Origin: Streptomyces sp. NBC_01216
Lineage (GTDB): Bacteria > Actinomycetota > Actinomycetes > Streptomycetales > Streptomycetaceae
Length of the DNA stretch: 64,000 bases
Direction of reading: 5' to 3'
Assembly (NCBI RefSeq): GCF_035994945.1
Contig: NZ_CP108677.1
Span: forward strand, 5,208,001 to 5,272,000
Both the position numbers and the translations under genes were made by a program. Position 1 is the first letter of the stretch, and every line of letters begins with the position of its first letter. The notes under the pieces are model-generated. The model ran no database searches, was not told the origin of the DNA, and saw only the letters and a list, made by a program, of their open reading frames with translations. Shown piece after piece: positions 36,019 through 45,522 of this stretch.

Positions 36019-36103
36019 CCGCAACCTCCTGAGCTTCCGCCGGCTTGCTGCGTGTGAGGGGCAAGCCCCCCGGGCTCCGGAGACCGGTCCGAGCGGCGGC
36101 ATC

Positions 36104-36403
36104 ATGGGTTCCATGACTTCCGGATACGGCCCAGCGCCGATCGAGAGCACTCATGTCACGGCCGCCGTTGAGAGCACTGCGCTCCGCTTTTCCTGGGATG
36201 CCGATGCCCGAATCGAGGTGCGCAATCTCGGGAGCGAGATCGTCATCGAGGCGAATGCTGCGGGTCTCAGGACGCTTGCCAGGCATCTTCTGGTGTTGGC
36301 CGGCGAAGGAGTTCCGGATGGGACCCATCTGCACCTCGATGACGGCAACGGGCTGGAGGAGGGGTCCGCCGGCCTTGTCCTGGAGCGCAGCGACGAAGAG
36401 TGA
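36104..36403 (+). CDS. Imm32-like immunity protein
   Basis: 99 residues from ATG 36104 (Met4 at 36113 is an alternative). The sequence follows the Imm32 pattern: a short beta strand FSWDADARIEVRNLG, then LRTLARHLLVLAGEGVPDGTHLHLDDG and EEGSAGLVLER near the C-terminus. Imm32 proteins are predicted to neutralise toxins of polymorphic contact-dependent or secreted systems. No cognate toxin is in the window, so this is an orphan carried by the island. Upstream Asp/Glu content and codon use do not differ strongly from the host. Confidence 0.68.
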   Translation: MGSMTSGYGPAPIESTHVTAAVESTALRFSWDADARIEVRNLGSEIVIEANAAGLRTLARHLLVLAGEGVPDGTHLHLDDGNGLEEGSAGLVLERSDEE

Positions 36404-36554
36404 CCGTGCTCCTCGCGGTTGTCTCGGGGGCTGACATCCGAACTGGCATCAACTACGGCAGATGACGGCCGTCGTACGCGGTCTGCCGGGGCAGGGGTGA
36501 CAGCGGCCCGCTGCTGATCGGGGCACGGTGGACGAAGTCACGAGGCAGGTGTCG

Positions 36555-36584
36555 GTGCCAGGGCCCGTGCCAGAACCGTGCCAG
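36555..36584 (+). repeat. Three GTGCCAG repeats, possible integrase arm sites
   Basis: GTGCCAG occurs at 36555, 36567 and 36578, spaced 12 and 11 bases, about 115 bases inside the right attachment repeat. Short direct repeats at this distance from att are typical arm-type binding sites of tyrosine integrases in actinomycete elements. No integrase gene is left. Confidence 0.5.
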
Positions 36585-36699
36585 ATCGAGCAGTCAGCCA
36601 CGGTCAATCGGGGTCCGCAGCGGGGCAAGCAAGAGCGGGGCGCCGAGCAGCGCTGTACGCCCGTTGACCAGCCAAGACCGCTCTGTGATCAGCGCCAGG

Positions 36700-36743
36700 C
36701 TTACAAAGCAGATGTCGGCGGTTCGAAACCGTCCGCGCCCACC
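36700..36743 (+). repeat. attR-like 44-bp direct repeat
   Basis: Exact copy of tRNA-Val bases 34859-34902. The 5' half of a tRNA is missing here, so it is not a second tRNA gene. Confidence 0.93.
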
Positions 36744-36749
36744 GGTACG

Positions 36750-36782
36750 AAGGCCCCGGACCGATCATGGTCCGGGGCCTTT
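36750..36782 (+). terminator. Probable original terminator of tRNA-Val
   Basis: The stem AAGGCCCCGGACC / GGTCCGGGGCCTT (13 base pairs) with loop GATCAT starts 6 bases after the right att copy. That is where a tRNA terminator would be before island insertion. Confidence 0.88.
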
Positions 36783-36872
36783 GACATCTACTTCTGACAC
36801 CAACGGGGACGGTCGATCACGACCGGGCCTCCTCGTGAGCAGCCGGTCCACGCGACTCACGGCCGCGCACCG

Positions 36873-36948
36873 TGTGGACGTGGCCGCTCTGGCGGTGAGG
36901 AGAGCCATCAACCGCGACGAGATCACCGACGCCTGGCGCGACTGGTGA
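36873..36948 (+). pseudogene. Tail fragment of a homologue of the island's unknown gene
   Basis: About 25 codons read VDVAALAVRRAINRDEITDAWRDW and a TGA, matching the end of the gene at 35611-36018 with several substitutions. Similarity continues past the stop for about 60 bases (to about 37012). No 5' part or start codon is present. It lies outside the att repeats, so it predates or is independent of the present island. The rest of 36783-37198 shows no gene. Confidence 0.75.
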
Positions 36949-37198
36949 CCACGGCTTCCCGTATTTCCCGCGGCGTTCTGTGTGCGAGGACACGTCCCCC
37001 GGCTGATGCCAACGACGGCGGATGGCGGCGGTCGCACCCGGGTTGCCGTGTCGGAGAGGGTCCCGGTCCGCGATGCCGCCGGGGTCCGCCACAACGGGTT
37101 CTCGCGTCCGGGCCATGCGCGTTCCGGTGCCGACTCCGGGTGGAGCGGGAGTGGTTGGGTGAGAACACGAGGTGATCTGTATGTGATCGGATAGGGCC

Positions 37199-37762
37199 AT
37201 GAGCAACCGGACCCTGTATCTGTTCTCCAGCGCCGCACCGCCGTTGTTCGACGTCGCACGCGTCATCGAGGACGCGCAGGCCGACGGCTGGGACGTCTGC
37301 CTCGGTCTCACCCCCGCGGCCGCCCGGTGGCTGGAGGGCTCCCTCGACGGCCTCGCCGCGCTCACCGGCCACCCGGTCCGGTGGGAGTACGAGCCGCCCG
37401 GCCGGCCGGACCCGTGGCCGCAGGCGGACGCGATCCTCGTCGCGCCGGCCACGTTTGACACGGTGAACGCCTGGGCGCTCGGGCTGACCGACAACTTCGT
37501 GGTCGGGGTGGTCGCCGAGGGCATCGGAAAGGGTGTGCCGATGGCGGTGATGCCGTGTGTGAGTGACGCTCACGTGCGGCACCCGCAGTTCGAGAGGTCG
37601 TTGGAGATCCTGCAGAGTGCCGGGGTGAGCGTGCTGTACGGCGAGGGCGGGTTCCTGCCGGCCCGGCCCGGCCCGGACGACCCGGCCGCGTACCCGTGGC
37701 GGGCGGCGCTGGACGCCGCGCTGAGGCTGCGTGTGCGGCGCCCCGAGCCGGAGGGCGTCTGA
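37199..37762 (+). CDS. Flavoprotein of the PPC-decarboxylase-like family
   Basis: 187 residues. A Rossmann-like flavodoxin fold starting TLYLFSSAAPPLFDVARVIEDAQADGWDV, with ADAILVAPATFDTVNAWALGLTDN, the FMN-phosphate and substrate segment of HFCD flavoproteins (PPC decarboxylase, EpiD, MrsD). The later GVPMAVMPCV matches the family's conserved loop. Such proteins oxidatively decarboxylate Cys-containing substrates, but many Streptomyces members stand alone and have unknown substrates. It follows the island's flank and is not part of it. Confidence 0.8.
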   Translation: MSNRTLYLFSSAAPPLFDVARVIEDAQADGWDVCLGLTPAAARWLEGSLDGLAALTGHPVRWEYEPPGRPDPWPQADAILVAPATFDTVNAWALGLTDNFVVGVVAEGIGKGVPMAVMPCVSDAHVRHPQFERSLEILQSAGVSVLYGEGGFLPARPGPDDPAAYPWRAALDAALRLRVRRPEPEGV

Positions 37763-37880
37763 CCCCGGGGCCGGCGGGCCGACCCCTGCCGGGTACCCGC
37801 CCCACGATGTGGGAGCCCGCGCTCGCTCGGGGGCGGGGTGGCGGTGACCTTTCGGTGGATTCCTGCCGAGGGGCTCGCGG

Positions 37881-38393
37881 TCAGTCGGCCACGCCCAGGT
37901 CCTCACGCATGATCCGGCGCATGGCGGTGAGCGCGGGCTCCGCCGCCTTCAGGGCCTCGAGCGCCCGGGCGGCGCTCTCTCCTTCCCTGGAGATGCCGCG
38001 GTCGATGCGCTTGGCGGTGGCGTCGACGGCGGCAAGGACGGTGTTCACCTCCCGAGAGGCGCTGAGCACGACCTCGGGGACGATCATCTGGGCCTCGGCG
38101 TAGCGGTCCCGGTAGTCGCGCCGTGCCTGCTCGACCTGGGCGCGGTCCTCGTCCGTGTAGACGTCGTCCCGCAGGCGGTGAAGAGCGTCCTTCAACAGGG
38201 TGTGGAAGTGGCGGGAGGCGCGATTCATCCCGGTGTACGCGTTGCGCCGCTCCTCGAAGAGCCTTCGCTCGTGTTCGGCCCGGCTCTCCTCGGTCCGCTG
38301 GCGTTTCGTCATCCACCTCGTGACCACCGGCGCGAGGAGCGTGCCCAGCACTCCGACGACGGCGGTCACCATGGCGGCGGTCGTGGCACCCAT
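37881..38393 (-). CDS. Small membrane-anchored helical protein, unknown function
   Basis: 170 residues. One N-terminal helix (about 5-27, AAMVTAVVGVLGTLLAPVVTRWM) is followed by a long charged coiled coil (RTEESRAEHERRLFEERRNAYTGMNRASRHFHTLLKDALHRL and onward). This architecture is common among Streptomyces proteins of unknown function. No catalytic motifs are seen. Confidence 0.75.
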   Translation of the reverse strand: MGATTAAMVTAVVGVLGTLLAPVVTRWMTKRQRTEESRAEHERRLFEERRNAYTGMNRASRHFHTLLKDALHRLRDDVYTDEDRAQVEQARRDYRDRYAEAQMIVPEVVLSASREVNTVLAAVDATAKRIDRGISREGESAARALEALKAAEPALTAMRRIMREDLGVAD

Positions 38394-39020
38394 GCGCGTG
38401 ACCCTAGCGGTGGTCCGTCGCCGTCGGCTCGCTCATGAGGGAGAGAGCGGAGACGGCTGCCCCCCGGGGCCGGCGCGGGTGGACGGCGACGGTGGCGATG
38501 TACGGTCGGCCGCGCGGAGGGAGCCCCGCGGCGGTGTCCGCCCGGTATCGCGGTCCACGGTTTTTCCGTGACCTGTCCGGGGAGGTTTCGTACGTGGCTC
38601 GGGGAACTCCGGCAGGGCTCCGGGTGTCCCGCCTACCGTCCGCGGGGCCCCGCGATCAGGGGGCGGGGCGCAGCGCCCACGGCATCGGCCGGCTCCCGTG
38701 CGAGCCTCGTCCGGGCATGCGTGTGCAGGAGGAGTGGAAGGGTGCCTGTCGCCCAGGATCTCCAGAGCCACCCGTCGGAAGGTCGTGCCCAGCCGTCGGC
38801 GGGCACACGCGACGGCCTCGCCGAGCCGTCACGCCACCGGCCCGCGCCTGCGGTCGAGTCGCCCTTCCCTCGCCTCGCAGGGGCAGCCGGGACCCCGTCG
38901 GAGGCCATGAGCCGACCCGGCGGCTGGGGTACCGGGCCTGGACCCGCGTGTTTCGGCGGGAGTCGCCGGGGTGTGCGCATCCGGCCACGGTGGAGCGGTC
39001 CACCGCGGCCGAGTCGCTGT
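38394..39020. other. Gene-free stretch of about 630 bases
   Basis: Several open frames cross it on both strands but all are Arg/Pro/Gly-rich shadows without codon bias, ribosome sites or recognisable domains. I see no RNA gene or clear repeat. Confidence 0.6.
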
Positions 39021-39245
39021 TCAGAGGCGGTGCGTCCCCGAGTAGGGGGTGACGATCCGGGTCTGGTGGGAACCGAAGTCGACGAGGATGGCTTCTGCCG
39101 CCGCCTCCACGGCGACGATCCTGCCGAGGCCGTGCCGGTCGTGAGAGACGCGGTCCCCGAGAGCGAAGTGCCTGACCGGTGGCTCGACGGGAGCCTTGAA
39201 GGGGCTGGTGGGCATGTGGCGCCGGGGCGCGGGTCTCTTTGTCAT
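39021..39245 (-). CDS. Small conserved SH3/Tudor-like protein
   Basis: 74 residues from ATG 39245. The core reads HFALGDRVSHDRHGLGRIVAVE then ILVDFGSHQTRIVTPYSGTHRL, the HGxGxV barrel seen in UvrD C-terminal Tudor and CarD-like domains. Small stand-alone versions are widespread in Streptomyces and unstudied. A -10-like CATACT (39257-39252) lies seven bases before the ATG and no ribosome site is visible, so the mRNA may be leaderless. Confidence 0.75.
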   Translation of the reverse strand: MTKRPAPRRHMPTSPFKAPVEPPVRHFALGDRVSHDRHGLGRIVAVEAAAEAILVDFGSHQTRIVTPYSGTHRL

Positions 39246-39367
39246 TGCTGCCAGTATGCGCCGTGCCGCACCCGTCGCATAGTGCCGAATATGTGCACGG
39301 CCGTCCGAGGGGCCCCTGCGCGGCACCCGGTGGTCCCCTGTTCGGGATGCCCGTAGGGGGTATCGGC

Positions 39368-39413
39368 GGCGGTTTCGGAGCGTGCGGGGCCGGAACGGCC
39401 GCTCGAAACCGCC
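39368..39413 (-). terminator. Hairpin downstream of the GntR gene
   Basis: GGCGGTTTCGGAGC pairs with GCTCGAAACCGCC with a single bulged base and a loop of about 19 bases, 150 bases after the gntR stop. The rest of 39246-39562 shows no gene. Confidence 0.65.
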
Positions 39414-39562
39414 AGGGGCCCCGGGGCCGGCCGGGGCCGCTCGGCGCCGGACCGGGGGTCCGGCTCTCCGGTGTGGGCGGACGCGGTGAGGACACCGGGC
39501 GGACGCCCGGGGGCGGCGCCGGGTGGGCGCGTGCCCCTGACCCGGCGCTGACCGCCTCGTCC

Positions 39563-40321
39563 TCACGCGCCGAAGTCGTACTCCAGGACGTAGGACGCCG
39601 AGTCCAGGGTCATCTCGTTGAGCTCCACCGCGACTCCGTCGGCGGCGAAGGCCGTGCGGCCGATCAGGATCACCGGGGTGCCGAACCCCAGCGCGAGGCG
39701 TGCGGATTCGTCCGCCGTGGGCATCCGGCATCGGATCTCCTCGCGGAAGTGCACGGGCTGGTGGCCGAGTTCGGCCAGCCGGGCATAGGTGCCGCCGGGG
39801 CCCGTGTCGGGAGACGCGATCGGGGTGCCCCGCGTGAGGCGGGCCGGCAGGTACGACACCGACAGCAGCACCGGCTTGCCGTCCAGTACGAAGCGGCGAC
39901 TGCGCACGCAGACCCGTTCGTCCGGCCGCAGGCCCAGCGCCGCGGCGGCCCGAGCACCGGGCGTCGCCTCGGACACCTCGATCTGGTCCACCAGCAGGGC
40001 ACGGTCCTCGATGTCCGCCGACCAGACCGAGCGGCCCATGCCCCAGTGCTCCTGGGCGAGCCGGGGGATGCCCCGCCGGCGCAGCGGGCGGAAGGCGCGG
40101 ACGAAGACGCCGGCGCCCTTGCGGGCCTCCGCGAGGCCCTCGTTGCGCAGGACGGACAACGCCTGCCGGGCCGTCATCCGGGCCACCTCGTAGGTGGTCA
40201 TGAGGTCGTTCTCGCCGGGGAGGCGGTCGCCCGGGGCGAAGGCGCCTGACTGGATGGCGGTTCTCAACTCGTCGGCGATGCGCTGGTACTTGGGCCGACG
40301 ACCGCTGTCCTGGTCAGTCAT
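39563..40321 (-). CDS. GntR/HutC-family regulator with UTRA domain
   Basis: 252 residues. A GntR winged helix fills the first ~75 (YQRIADELRTAIQSGAFAPGDRLPGENDLMTTYEVARMTARQALSVLRNEGL). The UTRA ligand domain (about 100-245) includes RSRRFVLDGKPVLLSVSYLPARLT and ends LNEMTLDSASYVLEYDF. HutC-type regulators in Streptomyces sense sugars, amino sugars or developmental signals; the ligand cannot be deduced. It is divergent from a small gene across a region with two matched operators, suggesting it represses both. Confidence 0.92.
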   Translation of the reverse strand: MTDQDSGRRPKYQRIADELRTAIQSGAFAPGDRLPGENDLMTTYEVARMTARQALSVLRNEGLAEARKGAGVFVRAFRPLRRRGIPRLAQEHWGMGRSVWSADIEDRALLVDQIEVSEATPGARAAAALGLRPDERVCVRSRRFVLDGKPVLLSVSYLPARLTRGTPIASPDTGPGGTYARLAELGHQPVHFREEIRCRMPTADESARLALGFGTPVILIGRTAFAADGVAVELNEMTLDSASYVLEYDFGA

Positions 40322-40425
40322 GGGTGGACCACTCCCTTCGTCTGCGGGACACCCTACGGCGCGCTCCTTTGCGTTGGTGCACGCCTATGCGCCGTCCCGT
40401 GCCGCCGATCCATCCAACGGGGGAC

Positions 40426-40437
40426 ATCTCTAGAGAT
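40426..40437. promoter_or_regulatory. GntR operator 1
   Basis: The perfect palindrome ATCTCTAGAGAT ends three bases before a consensus -35 TTGACA (40441-40446) that points to the small gene at 40514. Confidence 0.7.
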
Positions 40438-40475
40438 ACGTTGACAGTGAGGGGTCTCCGGGTTTCTCTGGGTGT

Positions 40476-40487
40476 ATCTCTGGAGAT
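40476..40487. promoter_or_regulatory. GntR operator 2
   Basis: ATCTCTGGAGAT differs from operator 1 at one central base and lies exactly 50 bases downstream of it, between the promoter and the 40514 start. Confidence 0.7.
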
Positions 40488-40513
40488 CCGCAACTCCGGG
40501 ACGGAGGGGATTC

Positions 40514-40735
40514 GTGCCATCACTGCCCGAGGCCGGTGACCTCGTACGTGACATCGCCACCGGGCGGGTCGGCTTCTATGTGGACAGCGTCGCCGGCCGC
40601 TTCCTGATCCGGCCGGTGAGCGGCGGGTCCGTGTGGGAGGCCGCACCGGAGGACGTGCAGCTCGCCACCCCGATGAGGGAGCTGCGGGCGCGGGCCGCGG
40701 AGATCAACGCACGCAGCAGGCGTGGTCTCAGCTGA
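40514..40735 (+). CDS. Small conserved Streptomyces protein in the GntR control region
   Basis: 73 residues from GTG 40514, with GGAGGGGA three to ten bases upstream. It opens with LPEAGDLVRDIATGRVGFYVDSVAGRFLIRPVSGG and ends in a basic helix (MRELRARAAEINARSRRG). This family is common in Streptomyces, often near GntR regulators and in plasmid or integrative-element loci. No function known. Its promoter carries both GntR operators. Confidence 0.8.
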   Translation: MPSLPEAGDLVRDIATGRVGFYVDSVAGRFLIRPVSGGSVWEAAPEDVQLATPMRELRARAAEINARSRRGLS

Positions 40736-40968
40736 GCCCCGTGCGGCGTGGCGCCGCGTACCGGCCGCCCGGACGCCGGGCGGTCCGGCCGTCGGTCGTG
40801 AGGCCGGGGTCCGGTCCGCGTGTCGCGGCGTCCCCGCCCGACGGGTCGCTGACTCTGCGTGCGCGCCCGCGAAGATCCTTCGCGCGGTGCGCGGATGTGG
40901 CGCGCGGGACGCGGGAACGGAGAAGGACGAGGTTCGTCGATGTCAGTGGGACGCGCCACACTGGAATC

Positions 40969-41217
40969 ATGTGCCGCAGCATCAAGACTCTCCGCCCGCC
41001 CGCCCTTCCCGAAGAGGCCACCGAGGAGGACATGAGGGCCGCCGCTCTTCAGTACGTGCGCAAGGTCTCCGGCTTCCACCATCCCGCCCCGCACAACCGC
41101 GAGGTCTTCGACAGCGCCGTGGACGAGATCGCCGAGGCGACCGCCCGGCTCCTCGGCGGGCTCGAGGTGCGCGGGGTCAGGAAGCCGCGACCGGAGCCCC
41201 AGCCGGACGCCGTATGA
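40969..41217 (+). CDS. DUF2277 protein
   Basis: 82 residues. It begins MCRSIKTLRPP and contains AALQYVRKVSGFHHPAPHN followed by AVDEIAEATARLLGGL, the DUF2277 signature. The conserved Cys2 and the His pair suggest metal or nucleic acid binding, but no role is known. No strong ribosome site is apparent. Its last 41 bases overlap the 3' end of the convergent DedA gene. Confidence 0.88.
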   Translation: MCRSIKTLRPPALPEEATEEDMRAAALQYVRKVSGFHHPAPHNREVFDSAVDEIAEATARLLGGLEVRGVRKPRPEPQPDAV

Positions 41218-41797
41218 CGTAGCCGGCGAGCGCGCCCGCGAGGAGGAGCGCGGCGACCGAGACCCCCGCGCTGATCCAGGTCGGGCCGAGCCACAGGCCG
41301 CCGAACCAGCCGAGCGCCACGCTGTAGCCGGCCCAGGCCAGGCCGGCCAGCGCCGACCAGGGAAGGAACTCCTTGATCCGGCGCCGCGCCGCCCCCGCTC
41401 CGAGCGAGACCACCGAGCGGCCCGCCGGGGCGAAGCGCGCGATCACCACGAGGAGGCCGCCGCCGCGCGCGAGCGCCGCGCCGAGACGTTCCTGCGCCCG
41501 GGTCAGACGGCGTGAGCGGGCGATGGCCCGGTCCAGCCGTGCCCCACCGCGCCAGGCCAGCCGATAGGCGACGAAGTCGCCCAGGACCGAAGCGGTGGCC
41601 GCGCACAGGAGCAGCGGCAGCACGGCGGGTACGTCCTGCGACGCCGCGGTGGCGGTCGCCGCCGCCGTCGCGCCCGTGATCACCAGGATTCCGCTCGGCA
41701 GCACGGGCAGGAAGACGTCGAGAAGCACCGACGCCGCCACCGCCGCGTAGATCCAGGGGCCCGCGGTCAGCGACCCCAGGCTGTCGAGCATGTTCAC
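41177..41797 (-). CDS. DedA-family membrane protein
   Basis: 206 residues, four to six helices. The family core is FLPVLPSGILVITGA near the N-terminus, a cytoplasmic loop with GGARLDRAIARS, then ARFAPAGRSVVSLGAGAARRRIKEFLPWSALAGLAWAGYSVALG, which matches the F/G-x-R-F-x-P-x-x-R DedA motif. DedA proteins flip phospholipids or polyprenyl phosphate and support membrane energetics. The 3' end overlaps the DUF2277 gene. Confidence 0.85.
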   Translation of the reverse strand: MNMLDSLGSLTAGPWIYAAVAASVLLDVFLPVLPSGILVITGATAAATATAASQDVPAVLPLLLCAATASVLGDFVAYRLAWRGGARLDRAIARSRRLTRAQERLGAALARGGGLLVVIARFAPAGRSVVSLGAGAARRRIKEFLPWSALAGLAWAGYSVALGWFGGLWLGPTWISAGVSVAALLLAGALAGYVIRRPAGAPVAAS

Positions 41798-41936
41798 AGC
41801 GGGAGCCTACGCGGGGCGGGCGCACCGCACGGCCGGAGGGGCCGGAATTCGCCCTTGCGGCATCCGGCGCCCGCGGCCGCGGTGCCCCGGCCCCGCGCGG
41901 CGGGGACATCCGCCGTACGGGGCCGCGGCGCCTGGC

Positions 41937-42383
41937 CTACGCCGTGAGCGGTGCGCGCTGCTCCTCGGGCCGTGCGGAGTCCTCGCCGCGGGCGCCCAGG
42001 AGCCGGTCGAGCGCGAGCGCGCCCGGACCGGTGAAGACGAGCAGCAGGAACACCCAGCAGAAGAGGGCCGCGCCCTCCCCGCCGTTCTGGAGCGGGAAGA
42101 GCGACTCCGGCTGGTGCACCGTGAAGTACGCGTACGCCATCGAGCCGGAAGCGAGGAAGGCGGCGGTCCGGGTGGCCACTCCGGCCAGGACCAGGGCGCC
42201 CGTGGCGAGGTGGATCACTGCGGCGTACCAGCTCGGCCAGGTCCCGGCCGCGACGGTTCCGCCGCCGAGGACCCCGAAGAGCGAGGCGGCGCCGTGGCAG
42301 GCGAAGAGCAGGCCGACGACGATGCGGAAGAGGCCGAGCGCGTAGGGCCGCGCCTGGTGCAGACGGTTCGTCAGATGGTTCAT
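41937..42383 (-). CDS. DoxX-family membrane protein, probably iron-regulated
   Basis: 148 residues from ATG 42383, with AGGAG ten bases upstream; the open frame to 42431 lacks a ribosome site. Four helices follow the DoxX pattern (GLFRIVVGLLFACHGAASLFGVLGGG, then HLATGALVLAGVATRTAAFLASGSMAYAYFTVHQPESLFPLQNGGE). DoxX proteins take part in redox and membrane-associated sulphur or oxidative stress systems. Upstream lies a 19-bp sequence close to the DmdR1/IdeR iron box, so transcription is probably repressed by iron. Confidence 0.85.
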   Translation of the reverse strand: MNHLTNRLHQARPYALGLFRIVVGLLFACHGAASLFGVLGGGTVAAGTWPSWYAAVIHLATGALVLAGVATRTAAFLASGSMAYAYFTVHQPESLFPLQNGGEGAALFCWVFLLLVFTGPGALALDRLLGARGEDSARPEEQRAPLTA

Positions 42384-42453
42384 GGGGGATGGACTCCTTC
42401 GGTCGTGTCCGTGCGCGGATGCGACGGACATGGGGGCGGAACCGATGAGGTCG

Positions 42454-42472
42454 CTAGGTTAGGCACCCCTCA
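42454..42472. promoter_or_regulatory. Candidate DmdR/IdeR iron box upstream of doxX
   Basis: TAGGTTAGGC followed by a weaker right half (CCCTCA) matches about 14 of 19 positions of the actinobacterial iron-box consensus. The adjoining ACTTGCAAGT (42478-42487) is a perfect palindrome that could bind a second regulator. Confidence 0.55.
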
Positions 42473-42542
42473 CTTGTACTTGCAAGTTCAACATTTGGCC
42501 TGAGTGTTCCGCCGGCGCCGTCGGGCGCGCCCGACGTGCTGG

Positions 42543-44264
<1,722 letters not shown>

Positions 44265-44337
44265 CGTGTTCCTCTCCGCCGTCGGTCGCCCCGCCGTACG
44301 GTACGGAACGACGGGGCGGACCACACGGGTTCCGGTG

Positions 44338-45000
44338 TCAGCAGCCGTTGAGGACCGTCTGCAGGGCACTCTTCTCGGCGGAGTCGACGTTCAGGTTCCA
44401 GTAGTGCTTCACCTGGACCCACATCCGGGCGTAGGTGCAGCGGTAGGCGGTGCGCGGGGGCATCCAGTCCGCCGGGTCCTTGTCGCCCTTGGACTGGTTG
44501 ACGTTGTCGGTGACGGCTATGAGCTGCGGGCGGGTCAGGTCGTTGGCGAAGGACTGCCGCTTGGAGGTCGTCCAGGAGGCGGCGCCGGAGCGCCACGCCT
44601 CCGCGAGCGGCACGACGTGGTCGATGTCGACGTCGGAGGCGGCCGTCCAGGTGGCGCCGTCGTACGCGGAGTACCAACTGCCGCTGACCGAGGCGCAGCT
44701 GGAGTTGGTGACGACGTTCACTCCGTCCCGCTTGAGGACGGTCTCGCGGGTGTTGCAGCTGCCTGACTGGGTGATCCAGTGCGGGAAGAGGTCACGGCTG
44801 TAGCCGCTGGAGGAACCTTCCGCCTTGACGGTGAGCGAGGTGAGGTACGTTCGGGCCGTCGCCGCGCTCACCGGGGTGGGCGGGGCCGCCTGGGCTGTGG
44901 GGGCGGTGGCGAGGAGAGCGGTGGCGGTCAGTGCGGCGGCGGCGCCGGCGACGGTCGCGCGTCGAACGGTTCGACGCGCGTAGAACATGGCGGCGAGCAT
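44338..45000 (-). CDS. Secreted HNH endonuclease (GmrSD/DUF1524-like)
   Basis: 220 residues from ATG 45000 (AGGGAG six bases upstream). A signal peptide (1 to about 39, ending AQAA) precedes the nuclease: DIDHVVPLAEAWRSGA supplies the catalytic Asp-His pair, and RPQLIAVTDNVNQSKGDKDPADWMPP the Asn and the following metal-binding region. Two Cys pairs probably form disulphides. Such secreted nucleases degrade extracellular DNA for phosphate or during mycelial turnover. The phosphatase gene next to it has a related nutritional theme. Confidence 0.9.
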   Translation of the reverse strand: MLAAMFYARRTVRRATVAGAAAALTATALLATAPTAQAAPPTPVSAATARTYLTSLTVKAEGSSSGYSRDLFPHWITQSGSCNTRETVLKRDGVNVVTNSSCASVSGSWYSAYDGATWTAASDVDIDHVVPLAEAWRSGAASWTTSKRQSFANDLTRPQLIAVTDNVNQSKGDKDPADWMPPRTAYRCTYARMWVQVKHYWNLNVDSAEKSALQTVLNGC

Positions 45001-45522
45001 GTGAACTCCCTTGGTGTGGGGGAACCTTGGCCGTGCCGTCCCGCGTCCTGCCGGGCGGCCCGGTCATCGTGGCGGCGCGAGGTTTCCGCGGGGGATGCGC
45101 CAGGTGACAGGGTGACGACATGGACACGTCACATCAAGGGTTCGGGCTGTATCCGACGAGGCGTCAATCGCCCTGCGGGGGGATCGAAGCGCTCGTGCGG
45201 AGCCGGTGTCACTCCCGCCGCGGTTCCGGCGCTTCCGGCCATCGCCTGTCGCGCCCCTGGGTTCCCTTCCGCCCGCCGCCGCGACGGGGTGAGGTACCTC
45301 GCGCGGCCTCCGGCACGTCATCGCACCGTGTCGCCTCGTTCGCCTCGGCCGCCGCGCGGGCGTGGGTCGCGATCCCTCCGGGGGCCAGCCAGGGTGACCC
45401 GCCACGGGATGATCTCGGTGAATCAGCAGTGCGGCTCGGGGAGGTCGTGCTCGTCTTCCTGGACGTCCAGGGGTCGCGGCCGGTGTCGGCGCGCGGCTGC
45501 TGGGCGTCCAGGGTGCCCGGGC
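45001..45522. other. Gene-free stretch of about 520 bases
   Basis: Upstream region of the nuclease gene. Open frames on both strands lack coding character. I see no RNA gene or strong repeat. Confidence 0.55.

Larger units (their letters stand above)
34859..36743. mobile_element. Degenerate integrative island in tRNA-Val
   Basis: The interval bounded by the 44-bp repeats is 1.84 kb apart repeat to repeat. It contains a substitute terminator, a truncated IS5-type transposase, an unknown 135-residue gene, an Imm32-like gene and GTGCCAG repeats near the right end. No integrase, excisionase, replication or transfer gene remains, so it could move only with help from outside. The probable original tRNA terminator lies immediately beyond the right repeat. 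Confidence 0.85.

Noticed and set aside
36700..36743. A second tRNA-Val gene
   Set aside because: Only the 3' half is present; no acceptor 5' strand or D arm precedes it, so it is an attachment-site duplicate.
38435..39052. Possible gene in the gap at 38.4-39.0 kb
   Set aside because: Overlapping frames on both strands are equally long and low-complexity; no ribosome site or conserved segment.
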